Positions 7,102-15,355 of a stretch of DNA of 18,483 bases are shown here, in pieces (position 1 is the stretch's first letter; every line of letters starts with the position of its first letter). The position numbers and the translations under genes are program-made. The DNA comes from an uncultured bacterium. Its GTDB lineage: Bacteria; Actinomycetota; Actinomycetes; S36-B12. The stretch covers positions 1-18,483 of the forward strand of contig CAITYI010000219.1 of assembly GCA_903896585.1 (NCBI GenBank). The letters run 5' to 3'. A model generated the notes under the pieces. The model was given only the letters and a program-made list of their open reading frames with translations. It made no database searches and had not been told where the DNA came from.

Positions 7102-8964
7102 ATGACCACGGTTCGAACCACAGTTGCTGAAGCACTCGTGCGATTCCTCATTGCCCAAAAAATTGATGTCGATGGAGTCGAGGAGCAACTTTTCCCCGGT
7201 GTGATTGCCATCTTCGGTCATGGGAACGTGACCAGTTTGGGGCATTCCCTCGAGCAGCACCGTGATGAAATCCCGGTGTGGCGTGGGCAAAACGAGCAGG
7301 GCATGGGGCTGGCCGCGGCAGCATACGCCAAGGCCAAGCAACGAAGACAGGTATTGGTGGCGACCAGTTCTATCGGCCCCGGATCGACAAACATGGTTAC
7401 AGCAGCGGGGGTGGCTATGTCCAATCGGCTTCCGGTGCTTTTCATCAGCGGTGACACTTTCGCCAGTCGACTGCCTGATCCGGTGCTCCAGCAGGTTGAA
7501 CATTTTGGGAATCCAACTATTACCGTCAGTGATGCATTCAAACCCGTTGTTCGATACTGGGACCGAATCACCCACCCTGCTCAAATACTGACCTCCCTGC
7601 CGCAGATGGTCTGTACATTGCTCGATCCTGCCGATTGTGGCCCAGCATTTATTGGTTTGCCCCAAGACATTGCCGCGAGCGCATTTGACTTTCCTGTTTC
7701 ATTCCTGGAACGGACAGTGCATCGCATTCCGCGCTATGGAGCTGATGCTCAACAGATTGCCAGCGCTGTGGAATTGATCAAGGGTGCGAAGTGTCCGGCG
7801 ATTATCGCTGGTGGAGGGGTGCATTACTCGCGTGCAGAAGCCCAACTTTCTGAGTTTGCGCACGCACATGGGATCCCTGTCGTGGAAACCGTCGCTGGAA
7901 AATCAAGCCTTCTTGCCAGTGACCCGATGTACGTCGGGGCCGTCGGTGTCACGGGTGCCGATCCGGCAAACGAATTAATCCGTCGCGCTGATCTGGTGAT
8001 CGCAATTGGGTCTCGGCTTGAGGATTTCACTACTGGTTCGTGGACATTAATCCCTGAGAAAACTCCGATCCTGGCAATTAACGCCGCACGCTTTGACGCG
8101 ATCAAGCATGCTGCCGTGGCAGTGGTAGGGGATGCGCAGTTATGCATGCAGGAAATTTCATTTCAGTTAGGCGGCCATGCGAGTGAGGCTGCGTGGCTCA
8201 CGGTGGCCTCTGGTTTGCGCCAAGATTTTTTCGATTTCGTGAACTCTCGGGTGGCACCGGATGGCGTGTGGCCGCCGAGTTATGCCCAGATAGTGGGTGC
8301 GGTGCAAGCACAGGCAACAGACGAGGACTATGTCCTGACGGCGGCAGGGGGATTGCCTGGCGAGTTGAACATCAACTGGCTTTCCCAATCCATTAGAAGC
8401 TTTGACTGTGAATACGGATTCAGTTGCATGGGATACGAAATCTCAGGTGGATGGGGTGCGGCCATGGCGCATGCCGAATCCGCCAATAGTGCTGGTGGTG
8501 ACGTGTACGCCTTTGTCGGTGATGGTTCCTATTTAATGTTGAACTCAGACATTTACTCCTCGGTGCTCTCGGGCAAGAAAATGACACTCCTAGTTTGTGA
8601 CAATGCAGGCTATGCCGTGATTGAGCGCCTTCAGCGTGGTCAGGGGGGCAACTCCTATAACAATATGCTCCGTGATTCCACCGGACCGGGGAATTTGGTG
8701 CGGGTTGACTTTGCCGCCAATGCTCGATCCCTCGGTGCCGTCACCATTTCTGTTGGATCCATGGAAGAACTCGCAACCGCCCTGGCAGTGGCTCGACAAG
8801 AGACCACGACGGTTGCCATAGTGCTTGATGTCAGGGAATCAGACTGGACCGAAGGCGGTGCCTTCTGGCAGGTGGGGGTTCCTGAGGTCAGTGATCTGGA
8901 ATCGGTGAATCAGGCTCGGGCGCGCATGGATCAGGGTTTGACCGGCCAACGGCGCGGTCGATAA
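7102..8964 (+). CDS. iolD: 3D-(3,5/4)-trihydroxycyclohexane-1,2-dione hydrolase (IolD, ThDP-dependent)
   Basis: The 620-residue enzyme of the acetolactate-synthase/ThDP superfamily opens the inositol-derived ring to give 5-deoxy-glucuronate. The N-terminal pyrimidine-binding domain includes WRGQNEQGMGLAAAAYAKA, with the cofactor-activating Glu at residue 65. ATSSIGPGSTNMVTAA follows, then a central domain (IAIGSRLEDFTTGSW). The C-terminal pyrophosphate domain has the GDGSYLMLNSDIYSS...DNAGY motif; its Mg-binding Asp is residue 474. The N-terminal insert VDGVEEQLFPGVIAIFGHG is typical of IolD as opposed to acetolactate synthases. TAGGAGAGG lies just before the ATG, a stronger ribosome site than for the overlapping genes upstream. 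It is the last gene of the first operon. Confidence 0.94.
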   Translation: MTTVRTTVAEALVRFLIAQKIDVDGVEEQLFPGVIAIFGHGNVTSLGHSLEQHRDEIPVWRGQNEQGMGLAAAAYAKAKQRRQVLVATSSIGPGSTNMVTAAGVAMSNRLPVLFISGDTFASRLPDPVLQQVEHFGNPTITVSDAFKPVVRYWDRITHPAQILTSLPQMVCTLLDPADCGPAFIGLPQDIAASAFDFPVSFLERTVHRIPRYGADAQQIASAVELIKGAKCPAIIAGGGVHYSRAEAQLSEFAHAHGIPVVETVAGKSSLLASDPMYVGAVGVTGADPANELIRRADLVIAIGSRLEDFTTGSWTLIPEKTPILAINAARFDAIKHAAVAVVGDAQLCMQEISFQLGGHASEAAWLTVASGLRQDFFDFVNSRVAPDGVWPPSYAQIVGAVQAQATDEDYVLTAAGGLPGELNINWLSQSIRSFDCEYGFSCMGYEISGGWGAAMAHAESANSAGGDVYAFVGDGSYLMLNSDIYSSVLSGKKMTLLVCDNAGYAVIERLQRGQGGNSYNNMLRDSTGPGNLVRVDFAANARSLGAVTISVGSMEELATALAVARQETTTVAIVLDVRESDWTEGGAFWQVGVPEVSDLESVNQARARMDQGLTGQRRGR

Positions 8965-8984
8965 CGGGACGTCCAGAGCCAGCG

Positions 8985-9003
8985 TTGATAACGACTTGAT
9001 AAC
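8985..9003 (+). repeat. Tandem TTGATAAC direct repeat upstream of the transporter operon
   Basis: TTGATAAC occurs at 8985-8992 and again at 8996-9003, an 11-bp period that puts both on one face of the helix. GATAAC also recurs at 8960-8965 and 9046-9051. The site could bind an activator or act as promoter-like AT-rich boxes. I could not place a standard -35/-10 pair with it, so function is unknown. Confidence 0.35.
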
Positions 9004-9055
9004 TCATTGGTAAATACCCTGTGCAGAGTCGCTCGGGGCCGACAGGATAACTGTG

Positions 9056-9069
9056 TTGGAACGTTCCAA
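9056..9069. promoter_or_regulatory. LacI-type operator, copy 2 (TTGGAACGTTCCAA)
   Basis: This perfect 14-bp palindrome is identical to 2199-2212. It lies 90 bp upstream of the binding-protein start, inside the 195-bp gap after iolD. A -10-like GGATAACT (9045-9052) ends just before it, which would put the operator at or near +1. This marks a second promoter for the transporter, iolG, SDR and oxygenase genes under the same repressor. There is no clear terminator between iolD and this site, so some read-through from the first operon is possible. Confidence 0.85.
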
Positions 9070-9159
9070 TTTCCTAGATGGGTTTGGTCGTTCGGACACG
9101 TGAGGCACAACCGATCATGAGCAATATCGCGCCACTCGGTGCATAGAGAAGGGAAACCC

Positions 9160-10152
9160 ATGAGAGTAAGCAAAGTTGCAGTCGTAATTGCGGCTGCTTC
9201 GGCACTTGTGCTCGCTGGCTGTTCCTCCGACAGTGGAGACACTGCTTCGGATGGCGGCGACACAACAGCTGCAGACACCGCAAACGCAGATTACAAAATC
9301 TGCATGGTCACGCACGGTGACGGTGGCGGATTCTGGTCAGTTGCAAAGGCTGGCGCTGTAAAGGCCGGCGAAGACCTCGGTGTCACTTTTGACTACCAAG
9401 AGTCAAATAACGATGCTGAGGCTCAGGCTCAGCTCATTGAGGCTGATGTTTCCGGTGGTTGCGATGCAATTGCTGTGTCCGCACCCAACCCCGATGCAAT
9501 CAAGGACGCAATGGCCAAGGCTGCGGCAGCCGGAATTCCATTGGTGACCATGAACTCGGGTAGCCAGGTGTTCAGGGACCTTGGTGCATTCACCCACGTT
9601 GGCCAAGACGAAATCATCGCAGGCCGTGAGGCTGGCCTCAAGTTCAAGGAAGCTGGCGCAACCAAGGTTCTGTGCCCCATTCAGGAGCAGAACAACATTG
9701 GTCTGCAGGAGCGTTGCGACGGAGCCAAGGAAACATTCGGCAATGTTGAGAACCTCCAGCTCTCCGCAGGGCTTGCTGACCTCGCAAAGAGCCAGGCTGA
9801 GATTCAAGCCAAGCTTGAGTCTGATCCTTCGATTGATGGTGTGTTCGCACTCAACGCCGACATTGCAACCGCTGCAGCACTCCCCGCAGCACAGGCAACC
9901 GGCCGCGACATCATGATTGGCACAGTCGACCTCTCGGGTGATGCTGTTCAGGCAATCGCTGATGGAGACATCGCATTCGCCATCGATCAGCAGCAATACG
10001 CGCAAGGCTACATGTCCGTTGTGCTTCTCTACCTGAACTTGCTCAATGGGCATGAATTGGGTGGCGGTCTGCCGATGTACACCGGTCCTGGCTTTGTTGT
10101 GGAGGACAACGCTTCACTCGTTCAAGAGTTGGCGGCAAACGGTACTCGCTAG
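9160..10152 (+). CDS. Sugar-type ABC transporter substrate-binding lipoprotein (candidate inositol-binding protein)
   Basis: The 330-residue protein starts with a lipoprotein signal: basic MRVSK, a hydrophobic stretch, and the lipobox LAGC with the lipidated Cys at residue 21. A Ser/Asp/Thr-rich linker follows. The mature part is a RbsB-like type I periplasmic-binding fold, with a first strand KICMVTHGDGGGFW, AEAQAQLIEA and GCDAIAVSAPNPDAI. I chose the ATG at 9160 because GAAGGGA sits about eight bases upstream and the signal peptide begins there. The longer frame from 9139 adds residues before the basic region. In the regulon it probably captures inositol or a derivative at the cell surface. 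A strong hairpin follows the gene. Confidence 0.9.
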   Translation: MRVSKVAVVIAAASALVLAGCSSDSGDTASDGGDTTAADTANADYKICMVTHGDGGGFWSVAKAGAVKAGEDLGVTFDYQESNNDAEAQAQLIEADVSGGCDAIAVSAPNPDAIKDAMAKAAAAGIPLVTMNSGSQVFRDLGAFTHVGQDEIIAGREAGLKFKEAGATKVLCPIQEQNNIGLQERCDGAKETFGNVENLQLSAGLADLAKSQAEIQAKLESDPSIDGVFALNADIATAAALPAAQATGRDIMIGTVDLSGDAVQAIADGDIAFAIDQQQYAQGYMSVVLLYLNLLNGHELGGGLPMYTGPGFVVEDNASLVQELAANGTR

Positions 10153-10174
10153 TCCGAAAGTTGTGAAATGGTTT

Positions 10175-10207
10175 GTGTGGGTGGGGTGCACTGCACCTCA
10201 CCCACAC
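10175..10207 (+). terminator. Intra-operon hairpin between binding-protein and permease genes
   Basis: A 14-bp stem joins 10175-10188 (GTGTGGGTGGGGTG) and 10194-10207 (CACCTCACCCACAC), with one G-U pair and a CACTG loop. No T-run follows, so it is probably not a full terminator. Such hairpins after a binding-protein gene commonly protect the upstream mRNA or attenuate transcription, giving more binding protein than permease. It lies 22 bp after the stop and ends 28 bp before the permease start. Confidence 0.7.
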
Positions 10208-10235
10208 TTCCACAATCAGACGTTTGAGGAGATAT

Positions 10236-11279
10236 ATGTCGGCGGTGATCGCAGAAACTGATGAACGGGTGGCGCGAAGCAGTACATTCGTAAGGATCAT
10301 GCGTCGCCCTGAAATCGGCGCACTTATGGGTGCGATCGTGGTTTATGTCTTCTTCTCAGCCGTGGATACCACCGGAACTTTTGTGGGACTCAATGGCGCT
10401 GCTCGCTGGACTGACGTAGCGGCAACCACGGGAATCGTGGCGGTAGCAGTTGCACTACTCATGATCGGTGGGGAGTTCGACCTCTCTGCCGGTGTCATGA
10501 TCGGTACATCAGGACTTTTCGCCGGACTTTTGATCACCGAATACAACATTCCGGTGTGGCCATCCATTGCATTGACGTTCGTTTTTGCAGCCTGCATTGG
10601 TCTGCTTAATGGCTGGCTGGTTGTGAAAACCGGCCTACCCTCTTTCATTGTCACCCTCGCTATGTTTTTCTCCCTGCGCGGAATCAACCTGGGTGTGACA
10701 AAACTTCTCACTGACACGGTTCGAGTAGCAGACGTGGATGAGGGTGAAGGTTTCGACAGCGCTCGTACCGTTTTCGCTGCAGAGCTCTGGGAGCCCTATG
10801 GTTTTAAAGTCGCAGTCGTGTGGTGGATCGTTCTGACGGTCATTGCCACCTGGGTATTGACCCGAACCAAGTTTGGTAACTGGATTTTCGCGGTTGGCGG
10901 TGACAAGAATGCTGCGCGTAATACCGGTGTTCCAGTCAATCGCACCAAAATAGCTCTTTTCATGTACACCTCTATGTCGGCTGCGCTGGTTGGCATCATC
11001 AGCCTTTTACGGCTGAGGTCCATGCAAGCAGGTCAAGGTGTAGGAGAGGAATTCGTCTTTATCATTGCCGCGGTGGTGGGCGGGTGTCTTCTGACCGGTG
11101 GATATGGATCAGCAATCGGCGCTTCTATCGGCTCGGCCATTATCGGAATGGCGTTCATTGGAATCGCGTATGCCGGCTGGAACACCGACTGGTCTTGGTT
11201 GTTCCTAGGCCTTATCCTCTTTGTCGCGGTCCTCACCAATAGCTTAATTGGCAAGCGATTCCAGGGGGGCCGAAAATGA
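10236..11279 (+). CDS. Sugar ABC transporter permease (RbsC/BPD_transp_2 family)
   Basis: The 347-residue integral membrane protein has a cytosolic N-terminus (about 30 residues) and roughly eight to ten hydrophobic spans. The family motifs are ALLMIGGEFDLSAGVMIG near residues 80-97, LPSFIVTLAMFFSLRGIN and VGGCLLTGGYGSAIGASIG. The ATG at 10236 is preferred over an earlier in-frame start because GAGGAG lies five bases upstream and the earlier extension runs into the intercistronic hairpin. The stop overlaps the ATPase start by 4 bp. It would form the homodimeric channel of the importer together with the ATPase and binding lipoprotein. Confidence 0.92.
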   Translation: MSAVIAETDERVARSSTFVRIMRRPEIGALMGAIVVYVFFSAVDTTGTFVGLNGAARWTDVAATTGIVAVAVALLMIGGEFDLSAGVMIGTSGLFAGLLITEYNIPVWPSIALTFVFAACIGLLNGWLVVKTGLPSFIVTLAMFFSLRGINLGVTKLLTDTVRVADVDEGEGFDSARTVFAAELWEPYGFKVAVVWWIVLTVIATWVLTRTKFGNWIFAVGGDKNAARNTGVPVNRTKIALFMYTSMSAALVGIISLLRLRSMQAGQGVGEEFVFIIAAVVGGCLLTGGYGSAIGASIGSAIIGMAFIGIAYAGWNTDWSWLFLGLILFVAVLTNSLIGKRFQGGRK

Positions 11280-12082
11280 CGAACGAGAACCACAGCGGTG
11301 ACACCGCTGCATTGCGCCTTGATAACGTCACCATGAGATTCGGCAGCGTGATTGCGCTCAGTGGCGTCTCCATGCACGTTGACCCCGGAACCGTGACCTG
11401 CGTCTTGGGTGACAACGGAGCGGGTAAGTCCACGTTGATCAAGATCCTGAGCGGCGTGTACACCCCTGCAGAAGGTTCATTCCTCCTTGAGGGCAATGAA
11501 GCAAACTTTGCCTCCCCTCGCGACGCACTCGACAGAGGGATTGCCACTGTATTTCAGGATCTTGCAACCGTCCCACTCATGAGTGTGTGGCGCAACTTCT
11601 TCTTGGGTAATGAACCAACGGTTGGATTTTTTCCATTCCGCAGGTTGAACACCAAGTACGCCAAGACCGCGTGCAAGTCAGAACTCTTCGACATGGGCAT
11701 TGATATCAGGGACCCTGATCAGGCTGTGGGCACTCTCTCTGGAGGTGAACGGCAGGCCGTTGCCATTGCGCGTGCAGTCCACTTTGGTGCGAAAGTTCTC
11801 ATCCTCGACGAACCCACCAGTGCTCTTGGAGTCAAGCAGTCAGGTGTAGTGCTCAAGTACGTTCTTCAAGCGAAAGAACGTGGCGTGGCCGTTGTCTTTA
11901 TCACGCACAACCCGCACCACGCCTTCCTCGTTGGGGACCGATTCTTCCTGCTCAACCGTGGCAAAATGATCGCCCAATATGAACGTGCTGATGTTTCTCG
12001 CGAGGAACTGGTTCGAGCAATGGCCGGCGGAGCAGAACTTGATGCGCTTGCGCACGAGTTGGAGTCCTTGAGTTCCGAATAA
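11276..12082 (+). CDS. Sugar ABC transporter ATP-binding protein (single-domain, FrcA-like)
   Basis: This 268-residue single nucleotide-binding domain has Walker A LGDNGAGKST, Q-loop TVFQDLATVPLMSVWRNFF, signature LSGGERQAVAIARA, Walker B KVLILDEPTSALG and H-loop VVFITHNPHH, all intact. Most ribose/inositol-type importers use a tandem ATPase of about 500 residues. This one is half-size like FrcA and must dimerize. It overlaps the permease by 4 bp. A 62-bp gap separates it from iolG. Substrate is assigned by neighbours only. Confidence 0.92.
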   Translation: MTNENHSGDTAALRLDNVTMRFGSVIALSGVSMHVDPGTVTCVLGDNGAGKSTLIKILSGVYTPAEGSFLLEGNEANFASPRDALDRGIATVFQDLATVPLMSVWRNFFLGNEPTVGFFPFRRLNTKYAKTACKSELFDMGIDIRDPDQAVGTLSGGERQAVAIARAVHFGAKVLILDEPTSALGVKQSGVVLKYVLQAKERGVAVVFITHNPHHAFLVGDRFFLLNRGKMIAQYERADVSREELVRAMAGGAELDALAHELESLSSE

Positions 12083-12144
12083 TCCCGTTTGAGTATCACC
12101 AGCACGACAATTTTTCAAACCCAACGTACTGAGAGGATTTTTGA

Positions 12145-13149
12145 GTGGATAAAGCGACTCGAATTGGGGTTGCCGGCGTTGGACGTATTGGGAAAATGCA
12201 CGCCGAAATCGTGTCGCGGAAAATTCCAGGCCTTGAACTAATTGCTGTTGCGGACGTTAACGCGCATGCAGCAGAGGCAGTGAGTAAAAATCTCGGAGTT
12301 GCATCACGAGGTGTTCAAGAGCTCATTGAAAGTTCAGACATTGACGCAATCGCAATTTGCACCAGCACTGATACTCATGTTGACCTGATCGAAGCGTGTG
12401 CTGATGCCGGGAAGGCAATTTTTTGCGAAAAGCCAATCAGCCTCGACATCGAGAAAGTCGATAACGCATTGGCACGGGTGGAAAAGTCCGGCGTGCCGTT
12501 CATGGTCGGCTTCAACCGAAGGTTTGATCCGGCGCACCGATCCGTCCGTGAAGCTGTCTTTGCAGGCACGGTGGGGGACACACACCTGGTCCGAATCACA
12601 AGTCGTGACCCAGGTCCACCACCCATTGAATACATCAATATCAGTGGTGGCATTTTCCTAGACATGATGATTCATGATTTTGACATGGCGGCTTACGCGG
12701 TGGGTTCTCCCATTGTTGAGGTGTATGCCAAGGGTGCCGTTCGCGTGGATCCTGCGATCGGTGCAGCTGGTGACATTGACACTGCGGTTGTAGTGCTGAC
12801 CCACGCCGATGGAACTCTCACCACGATTGATAACAGCAGGGAAGCCAAGTACGGCTATGACCAGCGCGTTGAAGTATTTGGTTCACAAGGTATGGCCGTT
12901 TCGGACAACCCCCTGATGCACACCGGGTTTACCATTACCGCAGGTGGCACCCGAGCAACGCCCCTGCCGTACTTCTTCCTCGAACGGTACGCCGACTCCT
13001 ATGTGCACCAGTGGGAAGCATTCCGAGATTACCTTCAATTGGGTGGGCTGTCACCCGTCCCGGCTCAGGAAGCGCGCGCTCCCATTGCAGTCGCACTCGC
13101 TGCAAAAGAATCATTCCTGACCAGGCAGCCTGTGAAAGTGCAGTTGTAA
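12145..13149 (+). CDS. iolG: Inositol 2-dehydrogenase (IolG, Gfo/Idh/MocA family)
   Basis: The 334-residue NAD-dependent enzyme oxidizes myo-inositol to 2-keto-myo-inositol, the first pathway step. The Rossmann motif IGVAGVGRIGKMHAE is at the N-terminus. FCEKPISLDIEKVD carries the conserved Lys, followed by GFNRRFDPAH and the IolG-diagnostic stretch SRDPGPPPIEYINISGG. GIFLDMMIHDFDMA carries the catalytic Asp/His. The start is GTG at 12145, with GAGAGGA seven bases before. It follows the importer genes and is two bases from the SDR. Motifs are closer to characterised IolG proteins than those of the 389-residue paralogue at 5910. Confidence 0.92.
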   Translation: MDKATRIGVAGVGRIGKMHAEIVSRKIPGLELIAVADVNAHAAEAVSKNLGVASRGVQELIESSDIDAIAICTSTDTHVDLIEACADAGKAIFCEKPISLDIEKVDNALARVEKSGVPFMVGFNRRFDPAHRSVREAVFAGTVGDTHLVRITSRDPGPPPIEYINISGGIFLDMMIHDFDMAAYAVGSPIVEVYAKGAVRVDPAIGAAGDIDTAVVVLTHADGTLTTIDNSREAKYGYDQRVEVFGSQGMAVSDNPLMHTGFTITAGGTRATPLPYFFLERYADSYVHQWEAFRDYLQLGGLSPVPAQEARAPIAVALAAKESFLTRQPVKVQL

Positions 13150-13151
13150 AA

Positions 13152-14108
13152 GTGAAGAAAGTACTTGTCACGGGCGGAACAGGCTTTGTCGGTTCACACG
13201 TGGTTGAAGTTCTTTCGCAGCGGGGGATGCATCCCGTGATTGCGACCAGGGCCCCCCTCGCTGACTTGGTGACGTGGGACTCCGTCGTTGTTGATTACCT
13301 CAACCAAGACAGCGTTGACTCTGCCGTGGGTGCAGTGGATGCAGTCGTACATTGCGCAATTCTTAATGATTTCAGTGTGATGCAAAACAATCGGAGGTTC
13401 GCGTACGACTCCTATGTTGTTTCCACGCAGAGATTAAGTAATGCCGCCTCGGATAAGCCCTTCGTGTTTATCTCCACTGACTGGGTCATGGACGGCACCG
13501 GGCACATGGTTCCCGAGGACGAACCACCCAACCCGCTCAATATCTACGGCGTGCTAAAGGCCTTCGGTGAAATGGTGGTCAAGGATCGAAAGCAGCTGGG
13601 GTCGATTGCCCGGGTTGGTGGGATTTTGGGAAAACACCGTTCGGCGTCGCAGGGGCCACGAACCCAAGATTGCGGGTTCGGATTCTTTGTCACTTCAATG
13701 ATTGAGCAATTAAGTCAGGGTAATGAATTTACGGTCTGGACGGGTGAGAATGTGAACATGGTTGCGTCTCCATCCCATGCCACGGAAATCGGTGCAATCG
13801 TTCATCGCATGATTGAGCGGCAAGCAGAAGGCACTTTTCACCTGATGGCGGACGAATCCATTGGGCGCCTTGAATTGGCCCAACGAGCCGCAGAGATTTT
13901 TGATCTTGATCCAAGTCTGATCAGGACAGGATCGGTACCGCCGGAGGGAGTGTTTCCGGCCGCCGTGCCAAGGGACACCAGCCTTGATTCACAGGTAACC
14001 CGTCGCAGGCTCGACCTTGAATCACATTCGGTGAGTGATTACCTCAACATGTTAAAGCGAGAAATGGAAACAGGGGAGCTTAACCCATTGACGCCCAGCG
14101 TTGCATAA
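13152..14108 (+). CDS. Extended SDR, RmlD-like NAD(P)-dependent oxidoreductase/epimerase of unknown substrate
   Basis: From the GTG two bases after iolG the protein has 318 residues. It has a Rossmann GGTGFVG at residues 8-14, a VFISTDWVMDG strand with the active-site Thr region, and YGVLK (Tyr132, Lys136), the SDR catalytic pair. The overall layout resembles dTDP-4-dehydrorhamnose reductase (RmlD_sub_bind). I prefer the GTG at 13152 since MKKVLVTGGTGF is the normal start of this fold; a longer frame from 13011 lies inside iolG. The ribosome site is weak, fitting translational coupling. No nucleotide-sugar genes are nearby, so a role on an inositol derivative, probably with the following oxygenase, is inference only. 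Confidence 0.8.
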   Translation: MKKVLVTGGTGFVGSHVVEVLSQRGMHPVIATRAPLADLVTWDSVVVDYLNQDSVDSAVGAVDAVVHCAILNDFSVMQNNRRFAYDSYVVSTQRLSNAASDKPFVFISTDWVMDGTGHMVPEDEPPNPLNIYGVLKAFGEMVVKDRKQLGSIARVGGILGKHRSASQGPRTQDCGFGFFVTSMIEQLSQGNEFTVWTGENVNMVASPSHATEIGAIVHRMIERQAEGTFHLMADESIGRLELAQRAAEIFDLDPSLIRTGSVPPEGVFPAAVPRDTSLDSQVTRRRLDLESHSVSDYLNMLKREMETGELNPLTPSVA

Positions 14109-14132
14109 GTAGATTGCTAAGGAGAGAACACA

Positions 14133-15299
14133 ATGACGACCACTGAAAACGCGTGGATGAATGCAGCAGACGTATCCCTGTCTGACTTTGAGGCAGTTGT
14201 CACGCAGGAAACCGACCTCAACGATTATTCTTTGGCGGCCAGCGTTGACAAGGGTGTACTCATTTATGACTGCGCTCAATTGAATTTTTCAGATCCAAGT
14301 CAAAGGCGCCAACTCGAAGCTGAACTGTCCCGCGCCCTGGACTCCGGCCCGGGTGTCTATGTCCTTAAAGGTGCCTACTCCGACACAAGTGTAATCGATC
14401 AGGCGACTCAGGCTTTCATGGACATTTTGGCCAGTGAAAGGGAAGCCGGCGGTCCAGTCGGAGACCACTTCGGGAAAGCCGGTGCCAATGGTCGAATTTG
14501 GAATGCCCAACAAAAATTGGCCCTTGCCGCACCTGAAGTGTTCGCGAGATATTACACAAACCAAGCGATAGCGACTGCCTGCCAATCCTGGCTCGGACCT
14601 CAATACCAGGTGACCTCCCAGGTGAACTTGGTTTTCCCAGGAGGGCAAGCCCAAGCACCTCATAATGATTACCACTTGGGATTCCAAACCAATGAATCTT
14701 CACAGCGGTTCCCCACGCATGTCCATCGATTCTCCCCATTTCTCACATTGCAAGGCGCAGTGGCTCATTGCGACATGCCCGTGGAAAGCGGCACGACCAT
14801 GTTGCTCCCGCATTCACAGAAATACCCCCTTAGTTACCTGGCTTGGCGCGACCAAGCCATCAAGGAGTTCTTTGCCCAACGCATGATTCAACTTCCGCTG
14901 AGCAAGGGAGACGCACTATTTTTCAACCCGGCGTTAATGCACGGTGCTGGTACAAATCACTCGGCCAACATCGAACGTATGGTGAACCTGTTGCAGGTTT
15001 CTTCCGCTTTTGGTCGGGCCATGGAGACGCTGGACCGCAAGACAATGTGTGAGGTTGTTTACCCGCACCTATTGGAACTGAAGAAGTGCGATTTACTCAC
15101 GCAAGAAGAATTAGAAAACTCCATTGCGGCCTGCGCTGAGGGTTATCCATTTCCCACAAACCTAGATAAGGACCAGCCAATCGGTGGTCTTGCACCCGAA
15201 AGTCAAGCGGACATTATGCGCTCAGCGTTAGCGCAAAGCCTTCCAACAGAGGATTTCCAGAAGTTGCTCAATGAGCACGCCGCACGAACGACTGCGTAG
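14133..15299 (+). CDS. Phytanoyl-CoA dioxygenase (PhyH)-family Fe(II)/2-oxoglutarate oxygenase
   Basis: This 388-residue protein has the full metal facial triad. His177 and Asp179 lie in APHNDYHLG, and His270 in MHGAGTNHS. Arg282 (NIERMVN), twelve residues later, is suitable for binding 2-oxoglutarate. LQGAVAHCDMPVESGTTMLL and LLPHSQKYP between them match PhyH cores. AAGGAG lies eight bases before the ATG, the best ribosome site in this half of the operon. It closes the second LacI-controlled operon. Such enzymes hydroxylate or oxidatively demethylate small molecules. In an inositol regulon it might process a deoxy- or O-methyl-inositol before IolG, but that is a hypothesis. It is not a known iol enzyme. 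Confidence 0.85.
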   Translation: MTTTENAWMNAADVSLSDFEAVVTQETDLNDYSLAASVDKGVLIYDCAQLNFSDPSQRRQLEAELSRALDSGPGVYVLKGAYSDTSVIDQATQAFMDILASEREAGGPVGDHFGKAGANGRIWNAQQKLALAAPEVFARYYTNQAIATACQSWLGPQYQVTSQVNLVFPGGQAQAPHNDYHLGFQTNESSQRFPTHVHRFSPFLTLQGAVAHCDMPVESGTTMLLPHSQKYPLSYLAWRDQAIKEFFAQRMIQLPLSKGDALFFNPALMHGAGTNHSANIERMVNLLQVSSAFGRAMETLDRKTMCEVVYPHLLELKKCDLLTQEELENSIAACAEGYPFPTNLDKDQPIGGLAPESQADIMRSALAQSLPTEDFQKLLNEHAARTTA

Positions 15300-15355
15300 T
15301 GTTCTGCCAGGGACTGGCCTAGAGGCCTCCAGCGCGATCGAGACTATCTGGGTGG

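Noticed and set aside
15311..15330. GGCC-TAGA-GGCC hairpin after the oxygenase gene as a terminator
   Set aside because: The stem is only four pairs and no T-run follows, so a terminator cannot be supported.
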